A stretch of DNA of 38,514 nt, taken from the NCBI GenBank assembly GCA_000513555.1, contig ALYD01000031.1, positions 1-38,514 on the forward strand, read 5' to 3'. The notes under the pieces were generated by a model. That model had not been told where the DNA came from and did not search any database. It worked only from the letters and a program-made list of their open reading frames with translations. Source of the DNA: Lachnospiraceae bacterium JC7 (GTDB lineage Bacteria; Bacillota; Clostridia; Lachnospirales; Lachnospiraceae). How positions within the stretch are numbered: position 1 is the stretch's first letter; every line of letters starts with the position of its first letter. Made by a program: the position numbers and the translations under genes. Positions 1 through 7,784 of the stretch are shown here, in pieces.

Positions 1-872
1 TATCCGATTGTCTGATGCTTCATCTGACTTCTGATATCATCAAGGTTGTTTGATGATGTAGCAAGTGCAGCTATACCGGAACCCGGGAAAGTGATCTTCG
101 AGGTTGAAGCGAACTTATAAACCATATCAGGATTTCCTGCACGCTTACATTCAGCAAGAATCTCGATGAGATAATCCTGATCCCAGTCATAGAGATGGTG
201 AATGCCGTAAGCATTGTCCCAGTATATACGGAAATCCTTTGCAGCAGGCTGAAGTCTTGCGAAACGGCGTACTGTCTCATCGTTATAACTGTATCCCTGA
301 GGATTTGAATACTTGGGAACACACCAGATTCCCTTAATAGCCTCATCCTCTCTGACAAGCTTCTCAACCATATCCATATCAGGACCTGTCGGTGTCATGG
401 GAACATTGATCATTTCGATACCGAAATACTCTGTGATTCCAAAATGTCTGTCATATCCCGGAACAGGACAGAGCCACTTAACCTTATCAAGCTTACTCCA
501 TGGTGTATTACCCATAACTCCATGTGTCATAGATCTCGAGATAGAGTCATACATAACATTAAGTGAAGAGTTACCGTAGATAATGATGTTATCCGGGTTG
601 TTCTCCATCATGTCTGAAAGAAGGACCTTGGCCTCATCGATACCACCGAGAACACCGTAATTTCTACAGTCGGTTCCATCTTCACAGTACATATCGGCTC
701 CACTTGTAAGCGCATCCATAAGTCCCATGCTGAGATCAAGCTGTTCCTTGCATGGCTTACCACGGCTCATGTCAAGGCTCATTTCCATAGCCTGATATCT
801 TGCGTACTCTTTCTTAAGTTCCACAAGCTCCTTTTGAAGCTCTTCTTTTGTCATATCTGCGTAAGCTTTCAT
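1..872 (-). CDS. PLP-dependent class I/II aminotransferase, aspartate aminotransferase-like (partial, C-terminus beyond left edge)
   Basis: About 290 N-terminal codons are present and the 3' end lies outside the window. The start ATG (872-870) follows a strong GGAGG site at 876-882. Near residue 36 there is an SRGKP motif followed by EQLDLS. Later come a PxYxNPQG-like stretch near residue 187, WDNAYGIHHL near 218 (a PLP-contacting Asp/Tyr region) and STSKITFPGSG near 256, whose lysine (about residue 259) should form the Schiff base with PLP. This arrangement fits the Ic-type aspartate aminotransferase group (Asp_aminotransf family) rather than classic AspC or MocR regulators, since no HTH domain precedes it. 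The family transfers amino groups between amino acids and 2-oxo acids in the cytosol. The substrate cannot be read from sequence. The gene is alone, with its promoter inside the upstream gene's terminator. Confidence 0.85.
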   Translation of the reverse strand, partial: MKAYADMTKEELQKELVELKKEYARYQAMEMSLDMSRGKPCKEQLDLSMGLMDALTSGADMYCEDGTDCRNYGVLGGIDEAKVLLSDMMENNPDNIIIYGNSSLNVMYDSISRSMTHGVMGNTPWSKLDKVKWLCPVPGYDRHFGITEYFGIEMINVPMTPTGPDMDMVEKLVREDEAIKGIWCVPKYSNPQGYSYNDETVRRFARLQPAAKDFRIYWDNAYGIHHLYDWDQDYLIEILAECKRAGNPDMVYKFASTSKITFPGSGIAALATSSNNLDDIRSQMKHQTIG

Positions 873-911
873 CAGTGGCCTCCTGCCTGTTTTTTCTGAA
901 TTTTCTATCCG

Positions 912-940
912 AGTATAATCAAAAAGCCCGGCGCATGCAA
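912..940 (-). promoter_or_regulatory. Candidate promoter of the aminotransferase gene
   Basis: On the minus strand a TTGCAT -35 (935-940) lies exactly 17 nt from a TATACT -10 (912-917). The -35 sits in the loop of the terminator of the preceding lipoprotein gene, so the two signals share DNA. Assigned by motif only. Confidence 0.5.
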
Positions 941-949
941 GCACCGGGC
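921..949 (-). terminator. Intrinsic terminator of the lipoprotein gene
   Basis: Arms gcccggcgc (926-934) and gcaccgggc (941-949) form a GC-rich stem with one internal mismatch. On the minus strand it is followed by TTTTT (925-921). It lies about 115 nt downstream of the lipoprotein stop codon. Confidence 0.75.
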
Positions 950-1062
950 GATAAAAATACTTCTTTAAGGATATATCAGATATAACCGCTTTGTTATATG
1001 ATTAACAGTTTTCCCACGTTTCTAAGACCTTTTTCCCTTAAAAAATGTATGGGTTCAATGTT

Positions 1063-1674
1063 TCAGCCTGATATCATGGCTTCATTGTTTTTCAATGCGG
1101 CCACTCTTGTGGCGAGAAACTTTTCTTCTCTTTCCGCCTTCTTGTCATTCGGATACTGGGTGAGATATGCCTTTACTTCATTGTAGGCCTCTTCCCACTG
1201 AGCTGTCTTTTCGAGATAAACTATCTCATCGAACTGGAGATCCCTGTCATTTCTTATACCGAGAGCCTCTGCTTCATCAAGCTTTGCTCTGGCTGTCTCG
1301 ATATCTCCGGCATCAAGAGCTTCTCCGGCTTCCTCCACCAGTCTCTTGGCATCAAGCTGTGACTGGAATCTTATATACTCATCCTTATCCCCGTTCACCT
1401 GTCTCAGGGTGTCTATGGTCTTTGCGGCAGCTTCCAGATCTCCGCTCATGTATTCAGCTTCCGCTCTGTACATAAGTATATCAAACTGAAGTTCACCTAC
1501 TTTTCCGTCACTCTGCTCCATGGCCTCGTTAAAGGTCTCGATGGCTTTTCCGTACTTCGCCTTCTGAAGCTCCTCTATCCCCTGAAGCCTGAGCTCGTCT
1601 GCCTTCTTTGAAGAACATGCCGTAAGGAGCAGTACAATCATCAGCACGCTTACTGTCTTTATGTATTTTTTCAT
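1063..1674 (-). CDS. Predicted lipoprotein with TPR-like helical repeats
   Basis: A protein of about 203 residues, starting MKKYIKTV, with a hydrophobic signal segment ending in a lipobox (LLLTACSS). The cysteine would be lipidated and anchor the protein outside the membrane. The mature part is almost entirely helical and charged. Repeated motifs such as KYGKAIETFNEAMEQ and DLEAAAKTIDTL resemble degenerate tetratricopeptide repeats, which usually mediate protein contacts. No catalytic motif is seen. The start is uncertain: an in-frame ATG at 1692 has an AGGGAT sequence about 9 nt upstream, while the chosen ATG at 1674 gives the more typical lipoprotein N-terminus. It lies about 100 nt downstream of dut and may be read through from that operon. 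A clear terminator follows it. Function unknown. Confidence 0.8.
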   Translation of the reverse strand: MKKYIKTVSVLMIVLLLTACSSKKADELRLQGIEELQKAKYGKAIETFNEAMEQSDGKVGELQFDILMYRAEAEYMSGDLEAAAKTIDTLRQVNGDKDEYIRFQSQLDAKRLVEEAGEALDAGDIETARAKLDEAEALGIRNDRDLQFDEIVYLEKTAQWEEAYNEVKAYLTQYPNDKKAEREEKFLATRVAALKNNEAMISG

Positions 1675-1793
1675 AATGTTAAGATCCGACATGGTATGGT
1701 TATCCCTGACTTAAATTATTCTGTCCTGATCAAACTGTCTGGCGAACCATATGATCAATCACATGGCATGCAAACAGCGGTAATATACTATGA

Positions 1794-2231
1794 TCAGTTC
1801 TTTCCTGTAGAACCAAAACCGCCTCTGTCCTGATTTCCGAGAGATTCAACCTCATCAAATACTATATGAGGCTGATGCTCAATGATCCTGAACTGACAGA
1901 TACGGTCATTTACATGAAGCTCTGTATCCCTTGTGGCATACACAGGCATACGTATTATGTCATTATCGCCGCAGTATGTCTCATCGATAACTCCAAGAGA
2001 GTTTGTCTGTATAAGTCCGAAATTCTTGAAAGTTGAACTTCTCGGAGCAAGAAGCATCTCATATCCTTCGGGCACCTGAAGAGAGATACCCATGCTTATA
2101 AGCTTGAAATCCCCCTTCTTGAGACTCACATTCTCAGCGACTCTCAGATCGATCCAATCACTCTTACCCGCGATGTACTCAAGCTTTTCGATCTCCTGTG
2201 AATGATACTTTATCTTAATCGTCTTCTCCAT
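1794..2231 (-). CDS. dut: dUTP diphosphatase (dUTPase)
   Basis: A 145-aa protein with the five trimeric dUTPase motifs in order: SDWIDLRV (motif 1, around residue 24), APRSST (motif 2, around 62), GVIDETYCGD (motif 3, around 80), RICQFRI (motif 4) and RGGFGSTGK at the C-terminus (motif 5). The family hydrolyses dUTP to dUMP and pyrophosphate. This keeps uracil out of DNA and feeds thymidylate synthesis. Length matches the trimeric family. The start ATG has an AGGAG site just upstream and overlaps the 3' end of scpB by 17 nt, so translational coupling is likely. Motif 1 is divergent from the usual AGxDLxA, and motif 2 has SST in place of SSG. Confidence 0.95.
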   Translation of the reverse strand: MEKTIKIKYHSQEIEKLEYIAGKSDWIDLRVAENVSLKKGDFKLISMGISLQVPEGYEMLLAPRSSTFKNFGLIQTNSLGVIDETYCGDNDIIRMPVYATRDTELHVNDRICQFRIIEHQPHIVFDEVESLGNQDRGGFGSTGKN

Positions 2232-3012
2232 AATTCTCCTTATTTTCTTCCTTTTCTGTAGTCTCGTCTTTTACTTCCGACCCGTTATTCTCATCTTCCT
2301 GTGTCAATGCCTCCTGATCAACATCAGACTCTTCCTCTTCAGGCTGCGCCGCTCCCATGATATCAACGACCTCATCGTTGACCTCCTTCTTGATCTCCTC
2401 CTCCATCTCAGGATTGAGATTAGGAAGATTATCGAGAGAGCTTATTCCGAATCTTCTCAGGAACTCCTCTGTGGTGGCGAACAGCGCCGGTCTTCCGGGT
2501 GCGTTGAGACGGCCAACCTCATAGGCAAGTCCGTACTCCACAAGTTTATTTACCGCATGATCCGAAGAAACACCTCTGACTCTTTCGATCTCAGCCTTGG
2601 TGACAGGCTGCTTGTAGGCGATGATGGCCAGAGTCTCCATGATGATATCTGTGAGTACAGGCTTCTTCGGATGCTTGGCAACTCTTATAAGGGCATCAAA
2701 GCACTCGGGATTGGTAGCCATCTGATAATGATTCGCCACCATCTGTATGATGATACCGCCCTTCCTCTCCTCATATTTCTTCATAAGTCTTTCGATAGCC
2801 TTCTTTGCAGGTCTTTCACCGCAGTCAAGAGCGGTCTTTATCTCTTCAAGACTTACCGAATTACCCTTTGTATATAAAAGAGCCTCGATTATATTCTCTT
2901 CCTGTGTTAGCTCGTCGGTGAACTCTCTGTCTATCTCCATGGCGAGCTTTTTTTCTATAGAATCAAGATCATCCTCATCAATCGGCAATCTCAACTGTTC
3001 GTTATTACTCAT
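2215..3012 (-). CDS. scpB: Segregation and condensation protein B
   Basis: A 265-aa protein with the two winged-helix domains of ScpB (about residues 36-190). Typical sequences are EALLYTKGNSVSLEEI, TLAIIAYKQPVTKAEIERVRGV and GRPALFATTEEFLRRFGI. ScpB dimers bind ScpA and the SMC ATPase to form the bacterial condensin complex that compacts and segregates chromosomes. A long acidic tail (about residues 200-265, rich in Glu and Asp) extends beyond the usual core and is probably disordered. It starts 3 nt after the scpA stop codon with GGAGG about 11 nt upstream, and overlaps dut at its 3' end. It is therefore part of the metallophosphoesterase-scpA-scpB-dut cluster. Confidence 0.95.
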   Translation of the reverse strand: MSNNEQLRLPIDEDDLDSIEKKLAMEIDREFTDELTQEENIIEALLYTKGNSVSLEEIKTALDCGERPAKKAIERLMKKYEERKGGIIIQMVANHYQMATNPECFDALIRVAKHPKKPVLTDIIMETLAIIAYKQPVTKAEIERVRGVSSDHAVNKLVEYGLAYEVGRLNAPGRPALFATTEEFLRRFGISSLDNLPNLNPEMEEEIKKEVNDEVVDIMGAAQPEEEESDVDQEALTQEDENNGSEVKDETTEKEENKENYGEDD

Positions 3013-3015
3013 TGA

Positions 3016-3816
3016 TTACAAGTCCTCCAGATTTGTAAGATCAAGTTCATCATCCTTCATATCAGGATCCATAACTTCGGTTATATCCATGTCTCCAAAA
3101 GGCGTCTCCTGAACAAGTGTTATACGTCCCATCTTCATAAGCTCAAGGATGGCAAGAAAGCTTACCACCACATCCATCTTATCCTTTTTCTTACGGATCA
3201 TATGACGGAATGAAAATTTATGATGTCCTCTGACATACTTGAGTACATCTCTGATACGTCCTTCAAGAGATATTTTCTCTTTCTTGATCACACCGAACTT
3301 TGAACGTACCTTATCTATGGAATCTTCCTTACGTCTCATGACATCTTCAAAAACTGTTTTGAGACTTTCAAGTGTGACCTTTTTCAAAAGATCATCAAGA
3401 TCTATAGGCGGAACATACTTCTCCACTTCCTTAGGGATAGTAGGTCCCTTATAGAAATATCTGTCAGCCAGATCCTCCCTCTCCTGAAGGATCTGTCCCA
3501 TAAGCTTATACTTTCTGTACTCAAGAAGACGTGCAACAAGTTCAGCTCTCGGATCCACCTCTTCTCCCGTTTCCTCATCTACTTCTCTGGGCAGAAGCAT
3601 CCTTGATTTTATTTCAAGAAGTGTTGCCGCCATTACAAGGAAATCAGAAACTATATCCAGATTCTCCTCTTCCATATGACTGACATAATCAAGATATTCT
3701 GCTGTGATCTGGACTATAGGTATATCGAAGATATCGATCTTGTCTCTTTCGATCAAGTGAAGGAGAAGATCGAGAGGACCTTCAAATTTATCAAGTTTAT
3801 ATGTTATTTCAGACAT
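3016..3816 (-). CDS. scpA: Segregation and condensation protein A (kleisin)
   Basis: A 266-aa protein beginning with the kleisin signature YKLDKFEGPLDLLLHLIERD. It continues with the DIFDIPIVQITAEYLDY stretch and the helical N-domain (ATLLEIKSRMLLPRE). The C-terminal winged helix (about residues 180-245) contains VVSFLAILELMKMGRITLVQ. ScpA bridges the two heads of SMC and binds ScpB, forming the condensin ring. The length is normal. The start codon overlaps the end of the upstream metallophosphoesterase gene by 8 nt. A GGGAAG site lies inside that gene, so expression is likely coupled to it. Confidence 0.96.
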   Translation of the reverse strand: MSEITYKLDKFEGPLDLLLHLIERDKIDIFDIPIVQITAEYLDYVSHMEEENLDIVSDFLVMAATLLEIKSRMLLPREVDEETGEEVDPRAELVARLLEYRKYKLMGQILQEREDLADRYFYKGPTIPKEVEKYVPPIDLDDLLKKVTLESLKTVFEDVMRRKEDSIDKVRSKFGVIKKEKISLEGRIRDVLKYVRGHHKFSFRHMIRKKKDKMDVVVSFLAILELMKMGRITLVQETPFGDMDITEVMDPDMKDDELDLTNLEDL

Positions 3817-4759
3817 ACTGCTCTTCCCTGGGTTTTATAGTTATCAAACTTATCTCCGGCCTGTTATTTATCCTTATGTTTACGGAATGTGTCCCCAGTC
3901 CGCGGTTCACAATGAGATCTCCGTCTTTATACTTGAGCCTGCCGGCACACTCTTTCACGAAAAACTGGAACTGTGGTGTCATCAATGCTCCGAAATACGG
4001 AATATAGATGGTTCCTCCATGGTAGTGTCCGGACAATACCAGATCCGCCCCATGCTCTATCACTTTTTTATAATGCATAGGTGTGTGGATCATCATGATA
4101 TGGAACTTATCCTTTTCCGGAGTACCGACCAATTCCTTTAATTCATTTTCCTGAAGCTCTTCACCCTTACGAAATAAAAGCGGAGCATAATACTTCATCG
4201 GCAGTATGATGCCGGTGATGTCAAAATCCTCAAAAGAAACAGAGCTGTTATCCAGTACACATACTTTCGTCAATGCACTTTTCAGCTCTTCTGCCCGTTC
4301 TTTTGAAATATCCTGTATATATTTATCATATTTTACAGCATCTTTGCAATCATCGAAACCCGCTTTCTGAAACAGACGCTGTTCGTGATTTCCGTAAGAA
4401 AAGTATATTTTATACTTTTTACTCAACTTTTCAAGTAAAGATACACTTACGCTTACCGAATCTTTATCCTTGTATTTCCTGTTTTTATGAATCTTGTGTG
4501 ACTTTATGAGATCCCCGCCTATAAGGATGAATTCAGGATCAAGTTCGTCGATTTTTTCGATCAGTTCCCGGTTATCCTTTCCGAATTCTTTTTCATGAAG
4601 ATCCGATAAAAAAACAAATCTGTGCTCCTTTTTGAGCTTATCCGAAACAATATTATATTTAAAAATTTTGAGTTTATTTCTTTCCCACTCAGATATACAT
4701 ATGGTCATTGTGCAACACAAAAATAAAATTATTATAAAAATTTTAGCTATAGATAACAT
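3809..4759 (-). CDS. Membrane-anchored metallophosphoesterase (calcineurin-like, YkuE/YaeI-like)
   Basis: A protein of about 316 aa. The chosen ATG at 4759 has AAAAGGG 8 nt upstream; longer in-frame starts exist up to 4855 but lack a visible ribosome site. An N-terminal membrane segment (about residues 4-23) is followed by the calcineurin-like phosphoesterase core. Visible metal motifs are SDLHEKEFG (DxH), GGDLI (GDxx), SYGNHEQ (GNHE), MIHTPMH and SGHYHGG (GHxHGG). Such enzymes use two metal ions to cleave phosphomonoesters or diesters. The substrate is unknown; relatives YkuE/YaeI act on membrane-associated phosphate groups. It is the first gene of a cluster with scpA, scpB and dut, with an 8-nt overlap onto scpA. 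A role linked to chromosome segregation is not implied by the sequence. Confidence 0.85.
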   Translation of the reverse strand: MLSIAKIFIIILFLCCTMTICISEWERNKLKIFKYNIVSDKLKKEHRFVFLSDLHEKEFGKDNRELIEKIDELDPEFILIGGDLIKSHKIHKNRKYKDKDSVSVSVSLLEKLSKKYKIYFSYGNHEQRLFQKAGFDDCKDAVKYDKYIQDISKERAEELKSALTKVCVLDNSSVSFEDFDITGIILPMKYYAPLLFRKGEELQENELKELVGTPEKDKFHIMMIHTPMHYKKVIEHGADLVLSGHYHGGTIYIPYFGALMTPQFQFFVKECAGRLKYKDGDLIVNRGLGTHSVNIRINNRPEISLITIKPREEQYV

Positions 4760-4912
4760 GATATGTACCCTTTTATAATAACTCCCGTGCATCATGCGCT
4801 TTACTTTGATAAACCGCAGATATGACGTACGGGGGAGCATAACGTCATTGAACAAATATCTATAATTCCGTATTCAGGAATCCAATCAAGTGATATGAGT
4901 TTCAAAAGGATT

Positions 4913-4942
4913 TGTAACTCATAAATGATGCAAATGTAACTC
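4913..4942. promoter_or_regulatory. Direct repeat TGTAACTC x2, 22-bp period, between divergent genes
   Basis: TGTAACTC occurs at 4913-4920 and again at 4935-4942, two helical turns apart. It lies between the divergent XRE regulator and the metallophosphoesterase-scp operon, just upstream of a weak plus-strand promoter (TTGATA at 4950-4955, TATCCA at 4972-4977, 16-nt spacer). This is the geometry of a dimeric regulator site. Assigned by pattern only. Confidence 0.35.
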
Positions 4943-4984
4943 TATGATATTGATAAACAAATGATTTTCAATATCCAAACCCGT

Positions 4985-5004
4985 AAGTTTTTAAATAAAA
5001 ACTT
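4985..5004 (+). other. AT-only hairpin in the leader of the XRE gene
   Basis: AAGTTTTT (4985-4992) and AAAAACTT (4997-5004) form a perfect 8-bp stem with an AAAT loop, 25 nt before the start codon. It could affect mRNA stability or translation. There is no evidence beyond symmetry. Confidence 0.3.
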
Positions 5005-5029
5005 GTCCATTAGTTAAAAGGAAGTAATT

Positions 5030-5299
5030 ATGGATTTCAATTTCTTTCCACCTACATCTTATGAAGACCTGATATCTTATGCTCCGTTCTGGCGTACTCT
5101 GAAAAAGAAAAAAATATCTCAATACGATCTCGTAAACAAATTGGAAATCTCTTCCAGTATGGTCCAAAAGCTCAGAAAAGATAAACCACTCACTTTGAAA
5201 TCAATAGCCATGATCTGCGCAAGACTCGGTGTACCGCCAACGGATGTTTTTGAGTTCTGCATCGATGATGATAAACATGGTTCATTATATCATAGATGA
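5030..5299 (+). CDS. Small XRE-type (Cro/C1) helix-turn-helix regulator
   Basis: An 89-aa protein with an AAGGAAG site 7 nt before the ATG. Residues about 24-75 form a Cro/C1 HTH: LKKKKISQYDLVNKLEISSSM, where the second part is the recognition helix region, then VQKLRKDKPLTLKSIAMICARLGVPPTDVFEF. It resembles the compact HTH_26/YozG-like group. No sensor domain is present. The short N-terminus (FFPPTSYEDLISYAPFWRTL) precedes the HTH. It is transcribed divergently from the metallophosphoesterase-scpAB-dut cluster and ends at a shared bidirectional terminator. Direct repeats in the divergent region are a possible operator. The regulated genes are unknown. Confidence 0.85.
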   Translation: MDFNFFPPTSYEDLISYAPFWRTLKKKKISQYDLVNKLEISSSMVQKLRKDKPLTLKSIAMICARLGVPPTDVFEFCIDDDKHGSLYHR

Positions 5300-5393
5300 T
5301 ACTCGTTTGTGAGAGCTTCAATTACTGCTCCGAAGCCTCGGTACTCTCCCGCAGAGTATTCTGATGCCATATATCCGATCAATTATCTATTAA

Positions 5394-5426
5394 AAAAGTG
5401 TCAGGATCATGGATCCTGACACTTTT
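5394..5426. terminator. Bidirectional intrinsic terminator between the XRE gene and ftsH
   Basis: A perfect 15-bp inverted repeat (5394-5408 and 5412-5426; core gtgtcaggatc) has a 3-nt ATG loop, A-tract on the left and T-tract on the right. It can end both the plus-strand regulator transcript and the minus-strand ftsH transcript (20 nt after the ftsH stop). Confidence 0.9.
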
Positions 5427-5446
5427 ACTTTTTATACGATTCTGAT

Positions 5447-7591
5447 TCAATCCTCAGAATTCTCACTCTTTTCTGCCTGCTCAGTAACTTCCTGCGCCGC
5501 ATACATGGCTCTCACTTCTTCAAAGGGAGTCTTTCCACCCTCTGTTGCAGATACATTTGTCTCAGCCGATACAGCTCCTTCACTTCCAAAATCCTGAACA
5601 GAAGAAACTGCCTCATCTGTTTCTGTACCTGACTCTGCGCTCTCAGAAGCATATTTCTCAGGATGAAGCTTCATATCCTCTTCCTTCTGCACATCATGAA
5701 GAATATGAAGGAATTCCTTTCCTGTAATGGTTTCTCTCTCGATAAGATACTCTGCAATACGATCAAGGGCAAATCTGTTCCTGCTGAGGATATCCTTGGC
5801 CTCCTCGTAGCAGTCCTTAAGGATGCGCATTACTTCGATGTCGACCTGAGTCGCTGTATCATCACCGCAGTTCATAACAGAACGTCCTGTATTGAGATAC
5901 AGAGATTCCTGGGTTGCAAGTCCCATAAGTCCGAACTTTTCACTCATACCATACTGGGTGACCATGGCTCTTGCAAGCTTGGTTGCCTTCTCGATATCGT
6001 TTGATGCTCCCGTGGTAACAGTATCAAATACTATCTCCTCGGCAGCTCTTCCACCGAGATATCCCACAAGCATGGCATGGAGCTCAGCCTTGGTATTGAG
6101 ATACTTCTCTTCTTCAGGAACCTGCATTACATATCCGAGGGCTCCCATGGTTCTCGGAACGATGGTGATCTTCTGAACAGGCTCTGCATCCTTCTGAATA
6201 GCAGAAACAAGAGCATGTCCGACCTCATGATAGGAAACGATCCTTCTCTCCTCCTGTGAAAGGATACGGTCTTTCTTTTCCTTACCCACCAGAACAACTT
6301 CAACCGCCTCAAAAAGATCAGCCTGTGATACTTTCTTTCGGCCGTTCTTAACAGCTGTAATGGCAGCCTCATTCATCATATTGGCAAGATCCGCACCAAC
6401 CGCACCTGAGGTGGCAAGGGCGATCTCATTGAAATCAACTGTCTCATCCAGCTGAACATCCTTTGCATGAACCTTCAGGATGTTCACACGTCCCTTGAGA
6501 TCAGGCTTTTCAACAACAATACGTCTGTCGAAACGGCCGGGACGAAGAAGGGCCGGATCAAGGATCTCAGGTCTGTTGGTTGCACCCATTACCATGATTC
6601 CCTTTGATGCATCGAAACCGTCCATCTCCGAAAGGAGCTGATTCAGTGTCTGTTCACGTTCATCATTTCCACCGTAACGGGTATCTCTCGTCTTTCCTAT
6701 GGCATCGATCTCATCGATAAAAATAATACAGGGGGCAGACTGTGTCGCGTTCTTGAAAAGGTCTCTTACTCGGCTTGCACCTACACCGACGAACATCTCT
6801 ACGAAATCAGAACCCGAGAGACTGTAGAAAGGCACCTGTGCTTCTCCGGCAACAGCCTTTGCAAGAAGTGTCTTACCTGTTCCGGGAGGACCCACCAGAA
6901 GAGCACCCTTCGGAAGCTTCGCACCGATAGCTGTATACTTTGTGGGATTATGAAGAAAGTCTACTATCTCCACAAGAGATTCCTTGGCTTCATCCTCACC
7001 TGCAACATCCTTGAAGGTAACTCCCGTTTCCTTCTGCATATACATCTTGGCTGTGGACTTTCCGACTCCCATGATTCCGCCACCGCCGTTACCCATACGA
7101 CGCATGGTCATATTCATGATGATAAAGATAAGTACAAATGGAATCACGATGCTTATCATCGCTTCCATGATGTATCCGGAGTTATCCGGCTTTGACTTAT
7201 AAATATCGATGTTATGACGAAGCATACGATCCACAAGATTCTCGGCGTCTGCATTGATCGGTACAACGAAATATCTGATGTTCATCTGATTGATGTACTG
7301 GCTGTACTGATCCATATTAGGAGCATCACCTATGCTTGATTTATCAACGTTCGCCTTTGGAAAGATCGTGATGTCGGAATCTCTCCACTCTACTCTCGAA
7401 ATCTGATTTCCGTCTATCATGGAAATAAATTCCGTATAGCTTACCTCCTGTGTCACACCGGATACAAAAAATCCTCTGATCAATGTGTATACAAAGAAAG
7501 TAATAACTGCCGCGATGATCAAAATGATAAATGTCTGGCTGGAATGATTAAATCTCTTCCCGTCATTACCCTTGCTGTTATTATTATCCAT
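5447..7591 (-). CDS. ftsH: ATP-dependent zinc metalloprotease FtsH
   Basis: A 714-aa membrane protein with TM1 at about residues 21-43, a small extracytoplasmic domain, and TM2 at about 144-162. The AAA+ module has Walker A GPPGTGKT (234-241), Walker [12 protein letters not shown] (about 289-299) and the SRH with [21 protein letters not shown]. The protease domain has HEVGH (455-459) as zinc ligands and catalytic Glu, and a likely third ligand Asp532 in [12 protein letters not shown]. FtsH forms a hexamer that extracts and degrades membrane and short-lived cytosolic proteins. The tail after residue 640 is acidic and low-complexity, longer than the minimal family core. Its start has GGAG 6 nt upstream. 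A strong promoter lies at 7648-7676. It is monocistronic, bounded by terminators on both sides. Confidence 0.97.
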   Translation of the reverse strand: MDNNNSKGNDGKRFNHSSQTFIILIIAAVITFFVYTLIRGFFVSGVTQEVSYTEFISMIDGNQISRVEWRDSDITIFPKANVDKSSIGDAPNMDQYSQYINQMNIRYFVVPINADAENLVDRMLRHNIDIYKSKPDNSGYIMEAMISIVIPFVLIFIIMNMTMRRMGNGGGGIMGVGKSTAKMYMQKETGVTFKDVAGEDEAKESLVEIVDFLHNPTKYTAIGAKLPKGALLVGPPGTGKTLLAKAVAGEAQVPFYSLSGSDFVEMFVGVGASRVRDLFKNATQSAPCIIFIDEIDAIGKTRDTRYGGNDEREQTLNQLLSEMDGFDASKGIMVMGATNRPEILDPALLRPGRFDRRIVVEKPDLKGRVNILKVHAKDVQLDETVDFNEIALATSGAVGADLANMMNEAAITAVKNGRKKVSQADLFEAVEVVLVGKEKKDRILSQEERRIVSYHEVGHALVSAIQKDAEPVQKITIVPRTMGALGYVMQVPEEEKYLNTKAELHAMLVGYLGGRAAEEIVFDTVTTGASNDIEKATKLARAMVTQYGMSEKFGLMGLATQESLYLNTGRSVMNCGDDTATQVDIEVMRILKDCYEEAKDILSRNRFALDRIAEYLIERETITGKEFLHILHDVQKEEDMKLHPEKYASESAESGTETDEAVSSVQDFGSEGAVSAETNVSATEGGKTPFEEVRAMYAAQEVTEQAEKSENSED

Positions 7592-7647
7592 CTAATTCTC
7601 CATCCCCTGATATGAAGTTATACTTACTGCTTTTAACAGTTATTTTA

Positions 7648-7676
7648 ATTATAAAGAAGCTATGAAGTAAAATCAA
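7648..7676 (-). promoter_or_regulatory. ftsH promoter
   Basis: On the minus strand TTGATT (7671-7676) and TATAAT (7648-7653) are separated by exactly 17 nt, giving a near-consensus sigma-70/sigma-A promoter about 55 nt before the ftsH start. No CIRCE element was seen. Confidence 0.7.
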
Positions 7677-7732
7677 GGAAATGGATGTGAAGCATAGCTT
7701 CACAAAAAAAGTATTTTTCTTCTTATTTTTTT

Positions 7733-7774
7733 CAAAAATTATCCGAGGGTATTTCCCTAAGAAATCACCCCCGG
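7733..7774 (-). terminator. Terminator of the DUF1015 gene
   Basis: Arms ccgagggt (7743-7750) and acccccgg (7767-7774) pair fully on the minus-strand RNA when one G-U is allowed. They are followed by ATAATTTTTG. A second small hairpin (tgtgaagc/gcttcaca, 7686-7704) lies further downstream. Confidence 0.6.
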
Positions 7775-7784
7775 CTTTGCCCTT

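Noticed and set aside
1727..1796. Three TGATCA palindromes within 70 bp before the lipoprotein gene
   Set aside because: Six-base palindromes are common by chance, the spacings (25 and 39 nt) are not phased, and no promoter is clearly associated.
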